This document shows positions 31,260 to 43,385 of a DNA stretch of 64,000 bases, piece by piece. The stretch covers positions 1-64,000 of the forward strand of contig NZ_CAJHAR010000011.1 of assembly GCF_904846415.1 (NCBI RefSeq). Reading direction: 5' to 3'. Position 1 is the first letter of the stretch. Every line of letters starts with the position of its first letter. Below the pieces are notes generated by a model. It saw nothing but the letters and a program-made list of their open reading frames with translations. It searched no databases and had not been told where the DNA came from. Source of the stretch: Psychrobacter piscatorii. GTDB taxonomy: Bacteria > Pseudomonadota > Gammaproteobacteria > Pseudomonadales > Moraxellaceae. Position numbers and translations under genes: made by a program.

Positions 31260-32348
31260 TTACTTGGCTTTTTTATCAGACGTTTGCTTGTCTGAGTCTT
31301 TTTTGCTGCTGGTTTCTTCTGTATCGCTATTTTCTTCTGTCTTTTCTGTGTCTTTCTGCGCATCGTTATTGCTAGATTTTTTTACTTCAGCCTCGCTACT
31401 ACTGTCATCAGTAATGGCACGATTGGCAAGTTTTGCCTCTGGCGCGAAAGTCGCTTGAGCAACGCCAATCACTTCATCAATCAACTGACTGTTGTAATGT
31501 ACGCCGATAGCTACTGCTGTAACGGGAATGAAACGGCGAACCCATAATAGGTTTATTTTATCCAAATCGATCCCTACTTGGCTAGCAATACTGTCTATTT
31601 GCTCAGCATAGTAGTTTACGTTTTGATTTTTTAGACCCAAGTTCTTGAGTTCGCTATGCAACCCGCGGCTCTGAGCATTATCAAGTAAACCTTTACCGAT
31701 ACCCATACCTGCTAGCAATGCTTGTTTTTCTTGCATTTTGCTTAGGTCTGCATTCGAGAGCAATTCGTATGCCATTTTCACACCTTGTTTACCTGTGAGC
31801 GGCTTATTGTATATAGCTGCAATTTGGTAGACAGTACGTAGAGATACCAATAATAGCCATAAGGTATCAGCAAGTAGACCTGGCAACCCTGCTAGACCCG
31901 TCAGGCCGCCCATTGCCGCAAGTGCTCGGTTCTGGTTAGCGATGTCAGTTGCAAGTGCATAACGCTCTTCATCATCTAAAGTAGCAATATTGGCAAAGCG
32001 ATGCTCGTTCGGTAAGTCTAATTGACTCCAGTTTGATGCAAGCTTCGCAACTTGAGCAAACGCGCTATCTACTGTCGATTGGAAAAAGCTATTTGGCACG
32101 ACTTTTTTGGCATATTTACCATAAGTAGCAAAACGTGGGCCCAACAGTTGCTGCGTAGCCTTTAAGGTTTGCTCACGAAATAAATCTTGTTGATAATCCT
32201 CATCGCCTAGATCTACCGCTTTATATTGGCGCGGTTTGCCTGTTTTGGCATTCACGCTATCAATCATGGAGCCTACGCGCTCTAGGTTGTTGCGTGTAAA
32301 AGAGCCAATAGTATTGATACTTTTTGAAAGAGTACTACGCTTTGCCAT
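31260..32348 (-). CDS. EcsC-family protein
   Basis: A 362-aa protein resembling the EcsC family (named for a Bacillus ABC-transporter operon member; biochemical role unknown). The conserved part spans about 60-300. It contains a Gly/Leu-rich hydrophobic stretch (about 147-180, with MGGLTGLAGLPGLLADTLWLL) that may associate with membrane, and the late segment WVRRFIPVTAVAIG. Residues about 310-362 are a charged, low-complexity Ser/Asp/Glu/Lys tail. No signal peptide. It stands alone between the str operon and divergent fabB. Confidence 0.8.
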   Translation of the reverse strand: MAKRSTLSKSINTIGSFTRNNLERVGSMIDSVNAKTGKPRQYKAVDLGDEDYQQDLFREQTLKATQQLLGPRFATYGKYAKKVVPNSFFQSTVDSAFAQVAKLASNWSQLDLPNEHRFANIATLDDEERYALATDIANQNRALAAMGGLTGLAGLPGLLADTLWLLLVSLRTVYQIAAIYNKPLTGKQGVKMAYELLSNADLSKMQEKQALLAGMGIGKGLLDNAQSRGLHSELKNLGLKNQNVNYYAEQIDSIASQVGIDLDKINLLWVRRFIPVTAVAIGVHYNSQLIDEVIGVAQATFAPEAKLANRAITDDSSSEAEVKKSSNNDAQKDTEKTEENSDTEETSSKKDSDKQTSDKKAK

Positions 32349-32873
32349 CGTGATGTCCTTAATATGATGATTGGTTTTATTCTAATATTAGTAATCTTAA
32401 GCAATTATTTTAGTCAATCGCTATAGTCTTTGTCAGTGCGAACAATGTTATCGCTATCACAAATTTTGTATCTAAAAGTATAACTTAATTTTTGTCTGAC
32501 TTAACCATAGCCTTTAGCTCACCCATATTGTTTTTCATAAACAGTAAAGCAACTGCTTAAAAAAAGGGCTTTATAGCCACTCACCTTCTTACTATCTTGT
32601 AGCGATAGAGGCTATTTCGCCATTATTTTACACTTGTCCAAAGATTTTCAACGCTTGATACGTTATCATGTGCCGTAAGTTAGAGCATAATTGTACACTG
32701 AATTGATATCGTCTTTAATAGGCTGTAGTTATCTTAATTCATGCTATCGTTATCTACATAGACTATTTTTTCACTATAATGCTCAAATTCATTCATCGTT
32801 AAACCTCATATATAGATTTACAACGATTATTGCCTGTCAATAGCGGCAAATCGTTACTTACAAGGAATAGAAT
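32349..32873. other. Divergent intergenic region, EcsC gene / fabB
   Basis: These 525 bp are AT-rich and without a credible gene. A TATAAT at 32775-32780 could be the fabB -10 box, but no good -35 accompanies it. On the minus strand a small GGCTATAAAGCC hairpin followed by seven Us (near 32557-32580) looks like a weak terminator with no gene upstream of it, so a short minus-strand RNA cannot be excluded. Confidence 0.4.
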
Positions 32874-34109
32874 ATGCGTCGCGTCGTTATCACTGGAGCA
32901 GGGATTGTCTCTTGTATCGGACATGATCTAGCCACGGTCACTACTGCTCTTAAAGAAGGAAAGTCTGGTATTACGTTTAATGATTCTTATGCTGAGCACG
33001 AGTTCAAATCACACGTGAGCGGCAGTATTAATCAATCAGAACTGGATACTAGTGGTATCGATCGTAAGCTCAAACGCTTTTTTAGTGATGCCAGTCTGTA
33101 TGCTTATGTCAGTGCACTAAACGCCATCGAACATTCAGGACTGTCACTTGACACCATCAATAACAATCCACGCGTGGGTGTCGTCGCCAGCTCAGGCGGT
33201 GCGTCAACAGAAAACATCGTGAACGCTGTGGATGCCATGCGTGAAAAAGGCCTACGCGGTGTCGGTGCGATGGCGGTACCTAAAACCATGGGCAGCTCAG
33301 TATCAGCAGCCCTAGCCACTGGTCTAAAAATCCAAGGTGTCTCCTACTCGCTTGCCTCTGCTTGCGCGACCTCGACTCATTGTATCGGTCATGCCGCTGA
33401 GCTTATCCAATTGGGTAAAGCTGATGTAATATTGGCTGGTGGTAGTGAAGCTGAGCATTGGACACAGTCTTGTATGTTTGATGCGATGGGTGCAGTGAGC
33501 ACTCAATATAACGACACGCCAACACTCGCTTCAAGAGCTTATGACAAAGATCGCGACGGTTTTGTGATTGCTGCTGGTGGCGCAATGGTTGTGGTAGAAA
33601 GCTTAGAGCACGCACAAGCACGTGGCGCCAATATCTTGGCTGAAATCGTGGGTTATGGTGCTACCTCTGATGGTGCTGAGATGGTTGCGCCAAGTGGTGA
33701 AGGCGCTGTACGCTGTATGCAACAGGCCTTAGCTGAAGCTGGCCTAGAAAGCGTTGATTATATCAATAGCCATGGCACCAGCACACCACTAGGCGACATC
33801 ACAGAACTCAAGGCGATTGCCAAAGTTTTTGATAACGATGTCAGTAAAGTACCGGCTATCAGCTCAACCAAATCGATGACTGGTCATAGCTTAGGCGCTG
33901 TTGGCGCGCAAGAGCTGATTTACTGCCTACTTATGCTACAAGATAGCTTTATTGCCCCAAGTATCAACGTTGACAACCTAGATCCTGCAGCTGAAGGTTT
34001 CGATATCGTCACTCAAATGCGCGAATCCAATCTTGAAACCTTGATGAGCAACAGCTTTGGCTTTGGTGGTACTAATGCCACGCTCATCATCAAAAAATTC
34101 GACGCTTAA
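32874..34109 (+). CDS. fabB: Beta-ketoacyl-ACP synthase I
   Basis: Condenses malonyl-ACP with acyl-ACP in fatty-acid elongation and is needed for unsaturated fatty acids. The thiolase-fold triad is visible: active Cys in [11 protein letters not shown], His in [11 protein letters not shown] and His in [11 protein letters not shown]. The length of 411 aa and the ACATSTH wording fit FabB better than FabF. AAGGAA precedes the ATG. pabB follows 3 bp later, so the two are probably co-transcribed. Confidence 0.93.
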   Translation: MRRVVITGAGIVSCIGHDLATVTTALKEGKSGITFNDSYAEHEFKSHVSGSINQSELDTSGIDRKLKRFFSDASLYAYVSALNAIEHSGLSLDTINNNPRVGVVASSGGASTENIVNAVDAMREKGLRGVGAMAVPKTMGSSVSAALATGLKIQGVSYSLASACATSTHCIGHAAELIQLGKADVILAGGSEAEHWTQSCMFDAMGAVSTQYNDTPTLASRAYDKDRDGFVIAAGGAMVVVESLEHAQARGANILAEIVGYGATSDGAEMVAPSGEGAVRCMQQALAEAGLESVDYINSHGTSTPLGDITELKAIAKVFDNDVSKVPAISSTKSMTGHSLGAVGAQELIYCLLMLQDSFIAPSINVDNLDPAAEGFDIVTQMRESNLETLMSNSFGFGGTNATLIIKKFDA

Positions 34110-34112
34110 ACC

Positions 34113-35801
34113 ATGGTCGCACCAAATCAAACGATAACTGAGCAGACAGATTCTGCGCCATCGCCAGCTAGTAAATCTAGCTGGCGTTTTGGTGATGTGT
34201 CAGCTGCTGAATTAATGCCACAGCTAAGACGCCATTTACTCAATCAAGATGATGCAGCAAATTGGCAATTGGCTTGGTTAAATAATGATGGACGACCAGT
34301 GATTGGCTTACTGCCTAAAGTCAGCTGGTCGGTTTATGCTGCTGATCAAAAACCTTTTAAAGATTCAAACCCTGTCTATAGAGTGGTTAAAAACTGCCGT
34401 GATAACTGCTCTACTCATAGCGAAAATACCACGACAGCTTATATGAGTTATCTAGAATGGCAAAATGAGCTTATTGCTTACAGCAAAGCTTATGATACCG
34501 ATAGTAATAGCTCAAACAATATAAATTCGAAAAACACAAAACCTAATTATCATCATGGTCTGATTGGTTTTATCAGTTACGATATCGCTGCTTATGAATT
34601 AAGTCCTGCAGACAGAATCGAATTGGCAAATCAGCCTTGCGCCTCATTAGGGCATTACGATATCTATCTAACACCTGCTGCAGATACTGATACCGATTGG
34701 GAGCTAAAAAGCATTCAAACCAATAGCAGCTCTAATGAAGCTATCGGCAATAAGGTAAAAGATGAGTTCATAGTTACTCTGACATCCTACCTAGATGAAC
34801 TGGATAAAAAGCTATCCGACAAATATCTTAATCAAGCACAATCTAAGCGCACATCACATACTATACCTGTCGTCCTAAAGGCACGATGGAGCAAGCGTGA
34901 TTATCAGCAAGCATTTGATCGTACCCAAGACTATCTACAGCAAGGCGATTGCTATCAAATTAACCTGACGCAAAAGTGGTCTGGCTATCTGCCATATAAA
35001 AACGATGCGACTCAACCAACTTCAGCACTTATCGATTATCTACCTTCACTGCATCACAATACGCAAGCGCCTTTTGCAGGCTATTTGAGTGTTGATGGTG
35101 CGAGCGTTGAGCACGTTGATGCCCTTAACAACAGTTTTGAGCTATTAAGCTGCTCCCCTGAGCTGTTTTTTACTTTTACCAGAGACAAGGCTAATAACAA
35201 ACATCACATCCTGACCAAGCCAATCAAAGGCACTATGCCTCGTGGCACTACTGACAAGCAAGATGAATCGTATAAGCAACAACTGGTCGATAGCGAAAAA
35301 GACCGTGCCGAAAATGTGATGATTGTGGATTTGCTACGCAATGACTTGGGTAAATATGCCAAGATTGGTAGCGTAAAAGTACCGCAACTGTTTGCGATTG
35401 AAAGCTTTAGTAACGTACACCATATGGTCAGCACTATTACTGCTGAGCTAAAAATTGATACTCACCCATTGGCTGTACTGTTTGGTAGTCTGCCTGCTGG
35501 CTCTATCACTGGTACACCAAAAAAACGCGCTGTCGAAATTATTGCCGAACTCGAATCCACACCGCGTGGTGCTTATTGCGGCACCATGGGTTATATGAAT
35601 TTTGATGGCAGTGGTCAGTGGAATGTGTTGATTCGCACGCTACAAGCCAATGCGTTATCACATAATGAATCCGTCAAGGAAAGGCAAATCAATCTATGGG
35701 CGGGTGGCGGTATTACGGTCGCGTCTGATTGTGATGCTGAATATCAAGAGTGCTTAGATAAGGTAGGTAATCTACTGGCGGTGTTGGCGAAAAAAGTATA
35801 A
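34113..35801 (+). CDS. pabB: Aminodeoxychorismate synthase component I
   Basis: Makes 4-amino-4-deoxychorismate from chorismate for folate synthesis, together with a glutaminase (PabA/TrpG) not in this window. The C-terminal chorismate-binding domain (about 250-555) has the PabB-specific PIKGT, whose lysine distinguishes it from TrpE (PIAGT), plus MIVDLLRNDLG and AGSITGTPKKR. The N-terminal part holds a poorly conserved stretch with a Ser/Asn-rich insert (about 128-148). There is no clear ribosome site, and the ATG begins 3 bp after the fabB stop, suggesting translational coupling. Confidence 0.93.
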   Translation: MVAPNQTITEQTDSAPSPASKSSWRFGDVSAAELMPQLRRHLLNQDDAANWQLAWLNNDGRPVIGLLPKVSWSVYAADQKPFKDSNPVYRVVKNCRDNCSTHSENTTTAYMSYLEWQNELIAYSKAYDTDSNSSNNINSKNTKPNYHHGLIGFISYDIAAYELSPADRIELANQPCASLGHYDIYLTPAADTDTDWELKSIQTNSSSNEAIGNKVKDEFIVTLTSYLDELDKKLSDKYLNQAQSKRTSHTIPVVLKARWSKRDYQQAFDRTQDYLQQGDCYQINLTQKWSGYLPYKNDATQPTSALIDYLPSLHHNTQAPFAGYLSVDGASVEHVDALNNSFELLSCSPELFFTFTRDKANNKHHILTKPIKGTMPRGTTDKQDESYKQQLVDSEKDRAENVMIVDLLRNDLGKYAKIGSVKVPQLFAIESFSNVHHMVSTITAELKIDTHPLAVLFGSLPAGSITGTPKKRAVEIIAELESTPRGAYCGTMGYMNFDGSGQWNVLIRTLQANALSHNESVKERQINLWAGGGITVASDCDAEYQECLDKVGNLLAVLAKKV

Positions 35802-35838
35802 ATTACTGAAGTATTATTTCGAGCTGGTCTCTAGTAAG

Positions 35839-35874
35839 AAAAGCCTGCTTAACATTGCGTTAGCAGGCTTTTTT
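35839..35874. terminator. Bidirectional terminator, pabB / hisC
   Basis: AAAGCCTGCTTAAC pairs with GTTAGCAGGCTTTTTT around a short loop, between convergent pabB and hisC. It ends in a U6 tract for the plus strand. Confidence 0.87.
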
Positions 35875-35915
35875 AGTACTTATCGATAGCATCTACTACA
35901 CAAGCAAGTAAACCA

Positions 35916-37049
35916 TTAATCAGCAGTAATACTAGTCTCTGTATGCAGCTCTTTTAGTGCATTAATCAAACGCTCATGCTGATCTGAGGTGCCAACAGTA
36001 ATACGCAAATACTCATTGATACGTGGCTTATCAAAATGGCGAACGATAATTCCTTGATCGCGCAATATACTCGCCACAGCACTTGCATTACCATCTTTTG
36101 GACGGGCAAAGATAAAGTTGGCATGCGAGGGCAATACTTTATAGCCTAGCGCTGTCAACTCTGAGGTCAATGACGTGCGCAAATCGATAACCTGTTGACG
36201 AGTTTGCTCAAAATAATCCACATCTAGCACACTCGCCGTCGCACCAGCTTGCGCTAACTTATCCAGTGGGTAGCTATTAAAGCTATTTTTCATACGCGTC
36301 AATGCTTCAATCAACGAGGCACTGCCAAAGGCCATACCAACACGTAAACCAGCAAGTGACCGTGATTTTGAAAAGGTCTGCGTCACGATAACGTTGTCAC
36401 ACTCATTGATCAAGCTGACCGCTGAGACTTGCGCGTCTGTACTGTCTGCATCAGCCTGAGCAAAATCAATATATGCTTCATCAATTACAATCACGGCGTT
36501 AGAATGCTCGCTTGCTAGTTTACGAATATCAGCAAGTGATAAGAGCAAGCCTGTTGGTGCATTCGGGTTGGCAATGATGATACCGCTACAAGGCTGGCGA
36601 TAAGCATCAGGATCAATACTAAAATCGTCTTCTAATGGGATTTTGACGAGATGCACACCAAAAGTCTGCGCATAGACAGGATAAAAGCTATAGCCAATAT
36701 CAGGTGATAAAAGCGGACGCTCTTTTAGGAAAAAACTGGCAAATATAAGCGCCAATACTTCATCTGAGCCATTACCTACAAACACTTGGCTGACATCAAG
36801 GTCATACGCTTGTGCCAGTGCAGCACGTAGGTCATTGGACTCAGGTGCCGGATATAAACGCAGCTCTTGCGCTTGCTGGGTAAGTACCTTAGCGATTGCC
36901 TCCCCTACTTTTGGTGAGGGCGGAAACGGGTTTTCATTGGTATTCAGTTTGCATAAATTGTCGTGCTGTGGCTGCTCACCCGGCACATAAGGTGACAAGT
37001 TGCGTGCTTTAGATGACCAAAGTCTGGTATCTATCTTTGACTCACTCAT
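35916..37049 (-). CDS. hisC: Histidinol-phosphate aminotransferase
   Basis: PLP-dependent class I/II aminotransferase converting imidazole acetol phosphate to histidinol phosphate. The PLP lysine lies in TFSKSRSLAGLRVG; the cofactor-binding VFVGNGSDEVLALIF and the substrate-side NTNENPFPPSP are clear. Length 377 aa. It follows hisD by 76 bp in the same direction, last of the hisG-hisD-hisC series. Confidence 0.95.
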   Translation of the reverse strand: MSESKIDTRLWSSKARNLSPYVPGEQPQHDNLCKLNTNENPFPPSPKVGEAIAKVLTQQAQELRLYPAPESNDLRAALAQAYDLDVSQVFVGNGSDEVLALIFASFFLKERPLLSPDIGYSFYPVYAQTFGVHLVKIPLEDDFSIDPDAYRQPCSGIIIANPNAPTGLLLSLADIRKLASEHSNAVIVIDEAYIDFAQADADSTDAQVSAVSLINECDNVIVTQTFSKSRSLAGLRVGMAFGSASLIEALTRMKNSFNSYPLDKLAQAGATASVLDVDYFEQTRQQVIDLRTSLTSELTALGYKVLPSHANFIFARPKDGNASAVASILRDQGIIVRHFDKPRINEYLRITVGTSDQHERLINALKELHTETSITAD

Positions 37050-37125
37050 AAATTATCCTACTAATTAGCCATACAGACTATTAAAAATATCTATCAAAAG
37101 TAACAACGAAGACGCTCAAAATATC

Positions 37126-38421
37126 TTACTGATAACGATAACGGGCTGAGCGCGCATGGGCTTCTAGGTCCTCACGTTGCGCTAGAATATCAGCCGTCTC
37201 AGCCAATGGCTTGCTACCTGATTCACTGCAATAAATAATTGATGATTTCTTCTGAAAGTCATAGACACCCAACGGTGAAGAAAAGCGCGCAGTACCGGAT
37301 GTTGGTAGCACATGGTTCGGTCCTGCACAGTAATCCCCAATGGCCTCAGGCGTGTGACGACCCATAAAGATAGCACCCGCATGACGAATATCATCTAGCA
37401 ATGCATCAGGGTTATCAACGGACAACTCCAAATGCTCAGGGGCAATACGATTGATCAGCGCCATACCCTCGCTACGATCTTTCACTAAAATAAGCGCGCC
37501 ACGGTTTTGTAGCGAATCGCGTGCGATATCTGCTTTTGGTAGCTCAGCGAGTGCTCTTTCTATCTCTAACGCGACTTCTTTTAACTGCTCTTCACTGGTC
37601 GTCACAAAGATGGCTTGAGCGATACGGTCATGCTCTGCTTGCGACAACAAATCCATTGCGAGCCAATCAGCTCGATCTTGCGCTTCACCCTCTGCATATA
37701 CCAACACTTCTGAAGGGCCTGCAATCATATCAATGCCGACTTGTCCAAATACTGCGCGTTTGGCTGCCGCGACATACTTATTACCCGGCCCTGTGATTTT
37801 GTCCACGGCTGGAATGGTCTCAGTGCCATAGGCTAAGGCTGCTACCGCCTGTGCGCCGCCAATGGTAAAGACACGGTCAACTTGGGCCAAATGTGCTGCT
37901 GCCAATACCAAAGGATTGAGCACCCCTTTCGGCGCTGGTACGACCATGATGACTTCAGCGACGCCAGCCACTTTGGCAGGAATGGCATTCATCAACACTG
38001 ATGATGGATAAGATGCCAAGCCACCCGGCACATAAATGCCAACGCGATCAAGTGGCGTAACTTTTTGACCTAAGCGATTGCCTAACTCATCTTCATATTG
38101 CCACGTTTCTTGTACTTGACGTTCATGAAAAGTCTGTACCCGAGTAGCTGCTGTGGTCAATGCCGTCTTTACATTCTCATCCAGATTGGCAAATGCATCG
38201 GCAAGTGCTTCTTTAGACAGCTCTAACTCTTGCATCGTTGTCGCTGGATGCTGATCGAACTGCTGAGTCAATGCCAATACGACGCTATCACCATCCGCAC
38301 GTACTTGTGCGATGATATCGTCAACGGTATGCAATAATTCAGCATCATTGACGGTTTCAAAGGCAAGCAGTTGTGTCAATTGATTGTCAAAATCGGCATC
38401 TTGGGTACTTAACTGGCGCAT
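37126..38421 (-). CDS. hisD: Histidinol dehydrogenase
   Basis: Zinc enzyme performing the final two oxidations to histidine. The signature [20 protein letters not shown] and the downstream [16 protein letters not shown], and the C-terminal [18 protein letters not shown] are intact. Length 431 aa, normal. It is preceded by a terminator that separates it from hisG, so hisDC may have their own promoter in 38422-38570. Confidence 0.96.
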   Translation of the reverse strand: MRQLSTQDADFDNQLTQLLAFETVNDAELLHTVDDIIAQVRADGDSVVLALTQQFDQHPATTMQELELSKEALADAFANLDENVKTALTTAATRVQTFHERQVQETWQYEDELGNRLGQKVTPLDRVGIYVPGGLASYPSSVLMNAIPAKVAGVAEVIMVVPAPKGVLNPLVLAAAHLAQVDRVFTIGGAQAVAALAYGTETIPAVDKITGPGNKYVAAAKRAVFGQVGIDMIAGPSEVLVYAEGEAQDRADWLAMDLLSQAEHDRIAQAIFVTTSEEQLKEVALEIERALAELPKADIARDSLQNRGALILVKDRSEGMALINRIAPEHLELSVDNPDALLDDIRHAGAIFMGRHTPEAIGDYCAGPNHVLPTSGTARFSSPLGVYDFQKKSSIIYCSESGSKPLAETADILAQREDLEAHARSARYRYQ

Positions 38422-38572
38422 GACCTAATCCTATATCTGAGCATAAAATACTGCTGAAAATAAACGGCGTGAATATAGCTAAAGTATGCTTATTATTCAC
38501 AAATATGGCGACTTACTGGCTGTCTTCTTGTCTAAATTTTACGGTGATTTTATTTTTTCGCAAGCTAAGACA

Positions 38573-38625
38573 ATAAAACCAGTTTAGCACGCTATATCAC
38601 TCATAGCCTGCTAAACTGGTTTAAA
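38573..38625 (-). terminator. Terminator between hisG and hisD
   Basis: AAACCAGTTTAGCA (38576-38589) pairs with TGCTAAACTGGTTT (38609-38622), a 14-bp perfect stem with a 19-nt loop. The minus-strand RNA has a short U-rich end (TTTTATTG). It would limit read-through from murA-hisG into hisDC. Confidence 0.78.
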
Positions 38626-38672
38626 AATTCGCATCATCATGCTTTATATTACCAATGATTAACACCGGTTTA

Positions 38673-39401
38673 CTAGGCATTGGCAATACTGTTTTTAAAG
38701 CTATCTAAAATGGGTTCTAGTAATGCAAATTTGCGCTTGTAGCTGACTTGATTGACAATAAGACGTGATGACACATCACAAATATGATCGCGCGCTTCAA
38801 GCCCATTCGCGCGTAGAGTATTACCCGTATCAACCACATCGACAATCAAATCGCCCAAGCCGACCAATGGCGCAAGCTCCATTGAACCATAAAGCTTGAT
38901 GACATCAACTTGCTGACCTTGACTCGCAAAATAAGCGCGCGCTACATTGACATATTTGGTCGCGATACGCAGACGACGATTGGGCAGTGGTGCGTCTTTT
39001 ACGCCAGCGGTCATCAATTTGCATTGAGCGATTTTTAAATCAAGCAATTCATACACGTGGTTCGCGCCATGCTCAAGCAGAACATCTTTACCCGCCACAC
39101 CAAAGTCAGCCGCGCCGTGTTCGACGTAGGTCGGTACGTCACTTGCACGCAAGATTAATACACGCACATTTGGGTTTGAGGTTGGAAAAATAAGTTTGCG
39201 CGAGGCTTCAGGGTCTTCTAAAAGATTGACACCCGCTGCACGTAGCAGTGGCATCGTTTCTTCTAAGATACGGCCTTTTGATAACGCCAAGGTCAGACCT
39301 GAAAACGCATCGTTTACTTCGTTTAATAGACCGTCGGCTGGTGAAGGTTTGCTTGTCTCAGTCATAATGACATCGTGTCCATGTGCAGTTAATTTCCCCA
39401 T
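38673..39401 (-). CDS. hisG: ATP phosphoribosyltransferase, short form
   Basis: First committed step of histidine synthesis. The catalytic core has [14 protein letters not shown] at the start of the fold and [18 protein letters not shown] as the PRPP loop. The protein ends after the core, without the C-terminal regulatory domain, so it is the short HisG type that works with the HisZ regulatory subunit; hisZ is not in this window. Two starts are possible: 39401 (MGKLTAHG) and 39365 (MTETSKPS). Neither has a strong ribosome site. Confidence 0.93.
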   Translation of the reverse strand: MGKLTAHGHDVIMTETSKPSPADGLLNEVNDAFSGLTLALSKGRILEETMPLLRAAGVNLLEDPEASRKLIFPTSNPNVRVLILRASDVPTYVEHGAADFGVAGKDVLLEHGANHVYELLDLKIAQCKLMTAGVKDAPLPNRRLRIATKYVNVARAYFASQGQQVDVIKLYGSMELAPLVGLGDLIVDVVDTGNTLRANGLEARDHICDVSSRLIVNQVSYKRKFALLEPILDSFKNSIANA

Positions 39402-39461
39402 TTAAGGGAAGTTTTAATGTATAACGTAATTCATGTATAAACTACGGTTGACCTATCAATA

Positions 39462-40742
<1,281 letters not shown>

Positions 40743-40841
40743 CTAGCGATGAGTATAAAAAATGATGAAAACCAGATGGATAGAATTCATCTATTGATAT
40801 GACGAATTCTATATTGTCTGGTCGTGTAGAGAGCTATTTAA

Positions 40842-41093
40842 TTAGCCTTTTGATTGAGCGTCCCATTCAGCAGGCGTTAGCGCTTGAATATTGAGGGCAT
40901 GAATATCGCCACTCGCAATCTTATCATTGACTAGCGCATAAATGGCTTGCTGACGTTGAACGGCTCGTTTACCTTCAAAGCTTGCATCAACCACGCGCAC
41001 ATCAAACTTGTTACCTTGATTGGCAGCTTGGATAAAAGCGTCTGGGAAGTGAGTCTGTAAAAATGCGATCAAATCGTCAGCGTTCATGCTCAT
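40842..41093 (-). CDS. ibaG: BolA/IbaG-family protein
   Basis: Small cytoplasmic protein of the BolA fold, which with monothiol glutaredoxins can coordinate or transfer a [2Fe-2S] cluster. The core FDVRVVDASFEGKRAVQRQQ and the family end region HALNIQALTPAEWD are clear. At 83 aa it fits IbaG (YrbA) rather than BolA, and its location just upstream of murA is the conserved ibaG-murA pairing. Confidence 0.88.
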   Translation of the reverse strand: MSMNADDLIAFLQTHFPDAFIQAANQGNKFDVRVVDASFEGKRAVQRQQAIYALVNDKIASGDIHALNIQALTPAEWDAQSKG

Positions 41094-41256
41094 AGAATAG
41101 TCTGCCTTAAAGTTTAGAATAGGGTATAGATGTAAAGTGATGACATTATAACAAGAGTTTGCATATCTTACAGTACTGTCTTACCCCAGTGTATTTGAGG
41201 ACTGAGACAATATGAAACATCAAGCACTCTCAGCCACTCATACAGACAGGGATAAA

Positions 41257-42249
41257 CTATTTAAGCGTTTTATCCAAGTACGTTAATACTTGCGCGCGTA
41301 CGTCATTGACCCAGCGTAGCGGCGGTGCCATTGCTCCAATGCTAGTTGCGTGGCTCGCGCCTTCAATCTCGCCAGTCTCAACGGTGACGCCTGCTTTTTT
41401 GAATGCTTCTGTCATTTTGATTGCGTTTGTCGGATGTACGACTTTGTCTTTTTCTGCTGTTAATAACAGGTACGGTGGCTGTGCACCCTTAATCTGACGA
41501 TCGGGCATCACTTGATCAGGCGTCGCATCTGGAGCAAAGGCTGTCGCACTATCGAATTTACGAAAGTCGTAGCTATAAGGCCCTGCAATACCAATCACAG
41601 TTGCAACGTCTGTTGGCTTGATGCCATAAGGCGCCAAAAAGTCTTCATTTGATACTGCGGCAACGGCATTAAAAGCGCCAGCAGAGTGTCCCATGACAGC
41701 GACACGCGATGGATCAGCATGTAAGCTGGTCGCATTCTCGATACTCCAAGCAATCGCTTGTGCGGCATCTTCAACATAATCGGGATAGACGTGCTCAGGT
41801 GCTTTGCGATAATTAATCACTGCGGTGACATAGCCTGCCTGCGCTAAGCTTTGACCGACAAAAGCATACTGCTCTTTATTACCACTCTCCCATGAGCCGC
41901 CATGAACAAATACCACCATAGGGTAGTTGCTATTGATAGCGCTTTGGGCTTTCATTGCTTGCGCCAAGGGCTTTGGATAATAAATATCCAAATCTTGCAA
42001 AGGCTCATCACCGTATAAGATGTCTTTACTCACCCCTACACCGCCACTAGAAGTAATACCATTGACGATAGCGAGTGGTGATAATGCCTGTGCACTTTGC
42101 GTCGCAAGTGCAATACTCCCTAGTGCCAGAACTGCCGCCCCTGTGAATCTCAGCGTGCGTACTTTTTTACCAGTGTAAGAGCCGATGCTATTCATAGCAT
42201 CTCTGTTGATGTCTTCACTCTGTTGTATACGGTTTTTTGAATCCTTCAT
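41257..42249 (-). CDS. Exported alpha/beta hydrolase (BD-FAE/esterase-like)
   Basis: Probable secreted or periplasmic carboxylesterase-like enzyme. After a long polar n-region, a hydrophobic segment (about 35-56, ending AQA) looks like a signal sequence. The oxyanion-hole HGGSW, the nucleophile elbow GHSAGAF and the C-terminal His in GASHATS form a full triad set with an intervening Asp (EKDKVV). The start at 42249 (MKDSKNRI) has AGGATA upstream. The substrate cannot be told from sequence. It stands alone with no functional partner nearby. Confidence 0.8.
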   Translation of the reverse strand: MKDSKNRIQQSEDINRDAMNSIGSYTGKKVRTLRFTGAAVLALGSIALATQSAQALSPLAIVNGITSSGGVGVSKDILYGDEPLQDLDIYYPKPLAQAMKAQSAINSNYPMVVFVHGGSWESGNKEQYAFVGQSLAQAGYVTAVINYRKAPEHVYPDYVEDAAQAIAWSIENATSLHADPSRVAVMGHSAGAFNAVAAVSNEDFLAPYGIKPTDVATVIGIAGPYSYDFRKFDSATAFAPDATPDQVMPDRQIKGAQPPYLLLTAEKDKVVHPTNAIKMTEAFKKAGVTVETGEIEGASHATSIGAMAPPLRWVNDVRAQVLTYLDKTLK

Positions 42250-42462
42250 TGCCAGTATCCTATTATATTTATTAATCAATAATGAGTAGCGTTATAGCAG
42301 CTATGCTGTTTCGTTAATTGGTCAACGATATACTTTCACTTGAAAACATAAGTGACCAATATGCTGCTTCTGCTACTTTTCACTATTGATATAGTACTCA
42401 CTGGCTGAGGATTTCTCGTGCTTTTACTGTTATATCTATTTAGGCTTATTGTGATTAATATC

Positions 42463-42518
42463 AAAAAAAGCTACTAGCATCATATGATGTGACTGGTATC
42501 ACATATAGCTAAGTAGCC
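42463..42518 (-). terminator. Long-stem terminator after dolP
   Basis: On the minus strand GCTACTTAGC pairs with GCTAGTAGC (one bulged base), enclosing an inner ATGTGA/TCACAT stem, and is followed by seven Us. It lies about 65 bp past the dolP stop. The rest of the 335-bp gap from 42250 to 42584 shows nothing else. Confidence 0.7.
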
Positions 42519-42584
42519 ATTATATAGGCTCTTATTTATCGTCAATCATCGCTTGGTAGACTCAGCTTAGCAGACTCAGTAGTT

Positions 42585-43385
42585 TTACTGATTTTGATAA
42601 AGGTCGATATATGGGCTTGATGATGGTTGCGCCGTAGTAGCCTCTTCTTCCGTTATTACTATCGGCGTTGCGGTACTAACAGCGGCATCTTGGACAGCTG
42701 GTGCGACTGCCGGATTGGCTAGGTTATTCTCGTACATAATATCATCATCGTTTATCTTTACACCTCTATCATCGACAACGGTCGTCAGCAGTACCAGCTC
42801 GGTCACTCCAACAGTGCTGTTCGCAACATCAATTAAGTTGCTTTGCTGGGTGGGTGTCATGCGACCCATGATATAGACCACGCCATTGTTGGTGACTGCT
42901 TTGATTTGTGAGGTTTTGACGCCATCACTGGCGGCTATTTTTGCCAGTAGTTTTGAGGTGATATAACCATCATGAACCGTTGAGCTATAGCCTTTTGAGG
43001 CACTTACTTCCATCTCGTTGTAGACACGGCGTACATCTGGCATAGAGCTGACGACCTTTTCTACTTCTGCTTTGAGCGCTTCAGACGGTACTTCCCCTGT
43101 GAGCAGCACTTCGCTATTGAAGCTATCGATACCCATACGACTGGTCTGCTGTAGGTCTTCTTTTAGGCCATACACGTTGATTTTGGCAGTATGCTCGATA
43201 CTGCGGTCCAGTAGACGCTGCGGAATGGTACGCTCAGTCATTGGCACACCGTAAGTTCCTTCTGTACTGTTGGTCAGATAATTGGTGGCACAGCCTGTAC
43301 TGACAGCACAAGCAGCAAGCATAATGCCCGTCGTAATACCGCGTGATGAACCAAAAATAGCAGTGCGCAAATGCATCCGTGTCAT
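42585..43385 (-). CDS. dolP: Outer-membrane-associated BON-domain lipoprotein (DolP/YraP)
   Basis: Lipoprotein with two BON domains, the architecture of DolP, which supports outer-membrane integrity and the BAM complex in E. coli. The lipobox is VSTGC. BON1 lies at about 62-127 (with LTGEVPSEALKAEVEKVV) and BON2 at about 135-215 (with VVYIMGRMTPTQQSNLID). A disordered Ala/Thr/Pro tail follows, longer than in E. coli (266 versus 191 aa). AGAGGT precedes the ATG. It neighbours yraN and rsmI as in E. coli, but lpoA and diaA are absent from between them. Confidence 0.88.
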   Translation of the reverse strand: MTRMHLRTAIFGSSRGITTGIMLAACAVSTGCATNYLTNSTEGTYGVPMTERTIPQRLLDRSIEHTAKINVYGLKEDLQQTSRMGIDSFNSEVLLTGEVPSEALKAEVEKVVSSMPDVRRVYNEMEVSASKGYSSTVHDGYITSKLLAKIAASDGVKTSQIKAVTNNGVVYIMGRMTPTQQSNLIDVANSTVGVTELVLLTTVVDDRGVKINDDDIMYENNLANPAVAPAVQDAAVSTATPIVITEEEATTAQPSSSPYIDLYQNQ

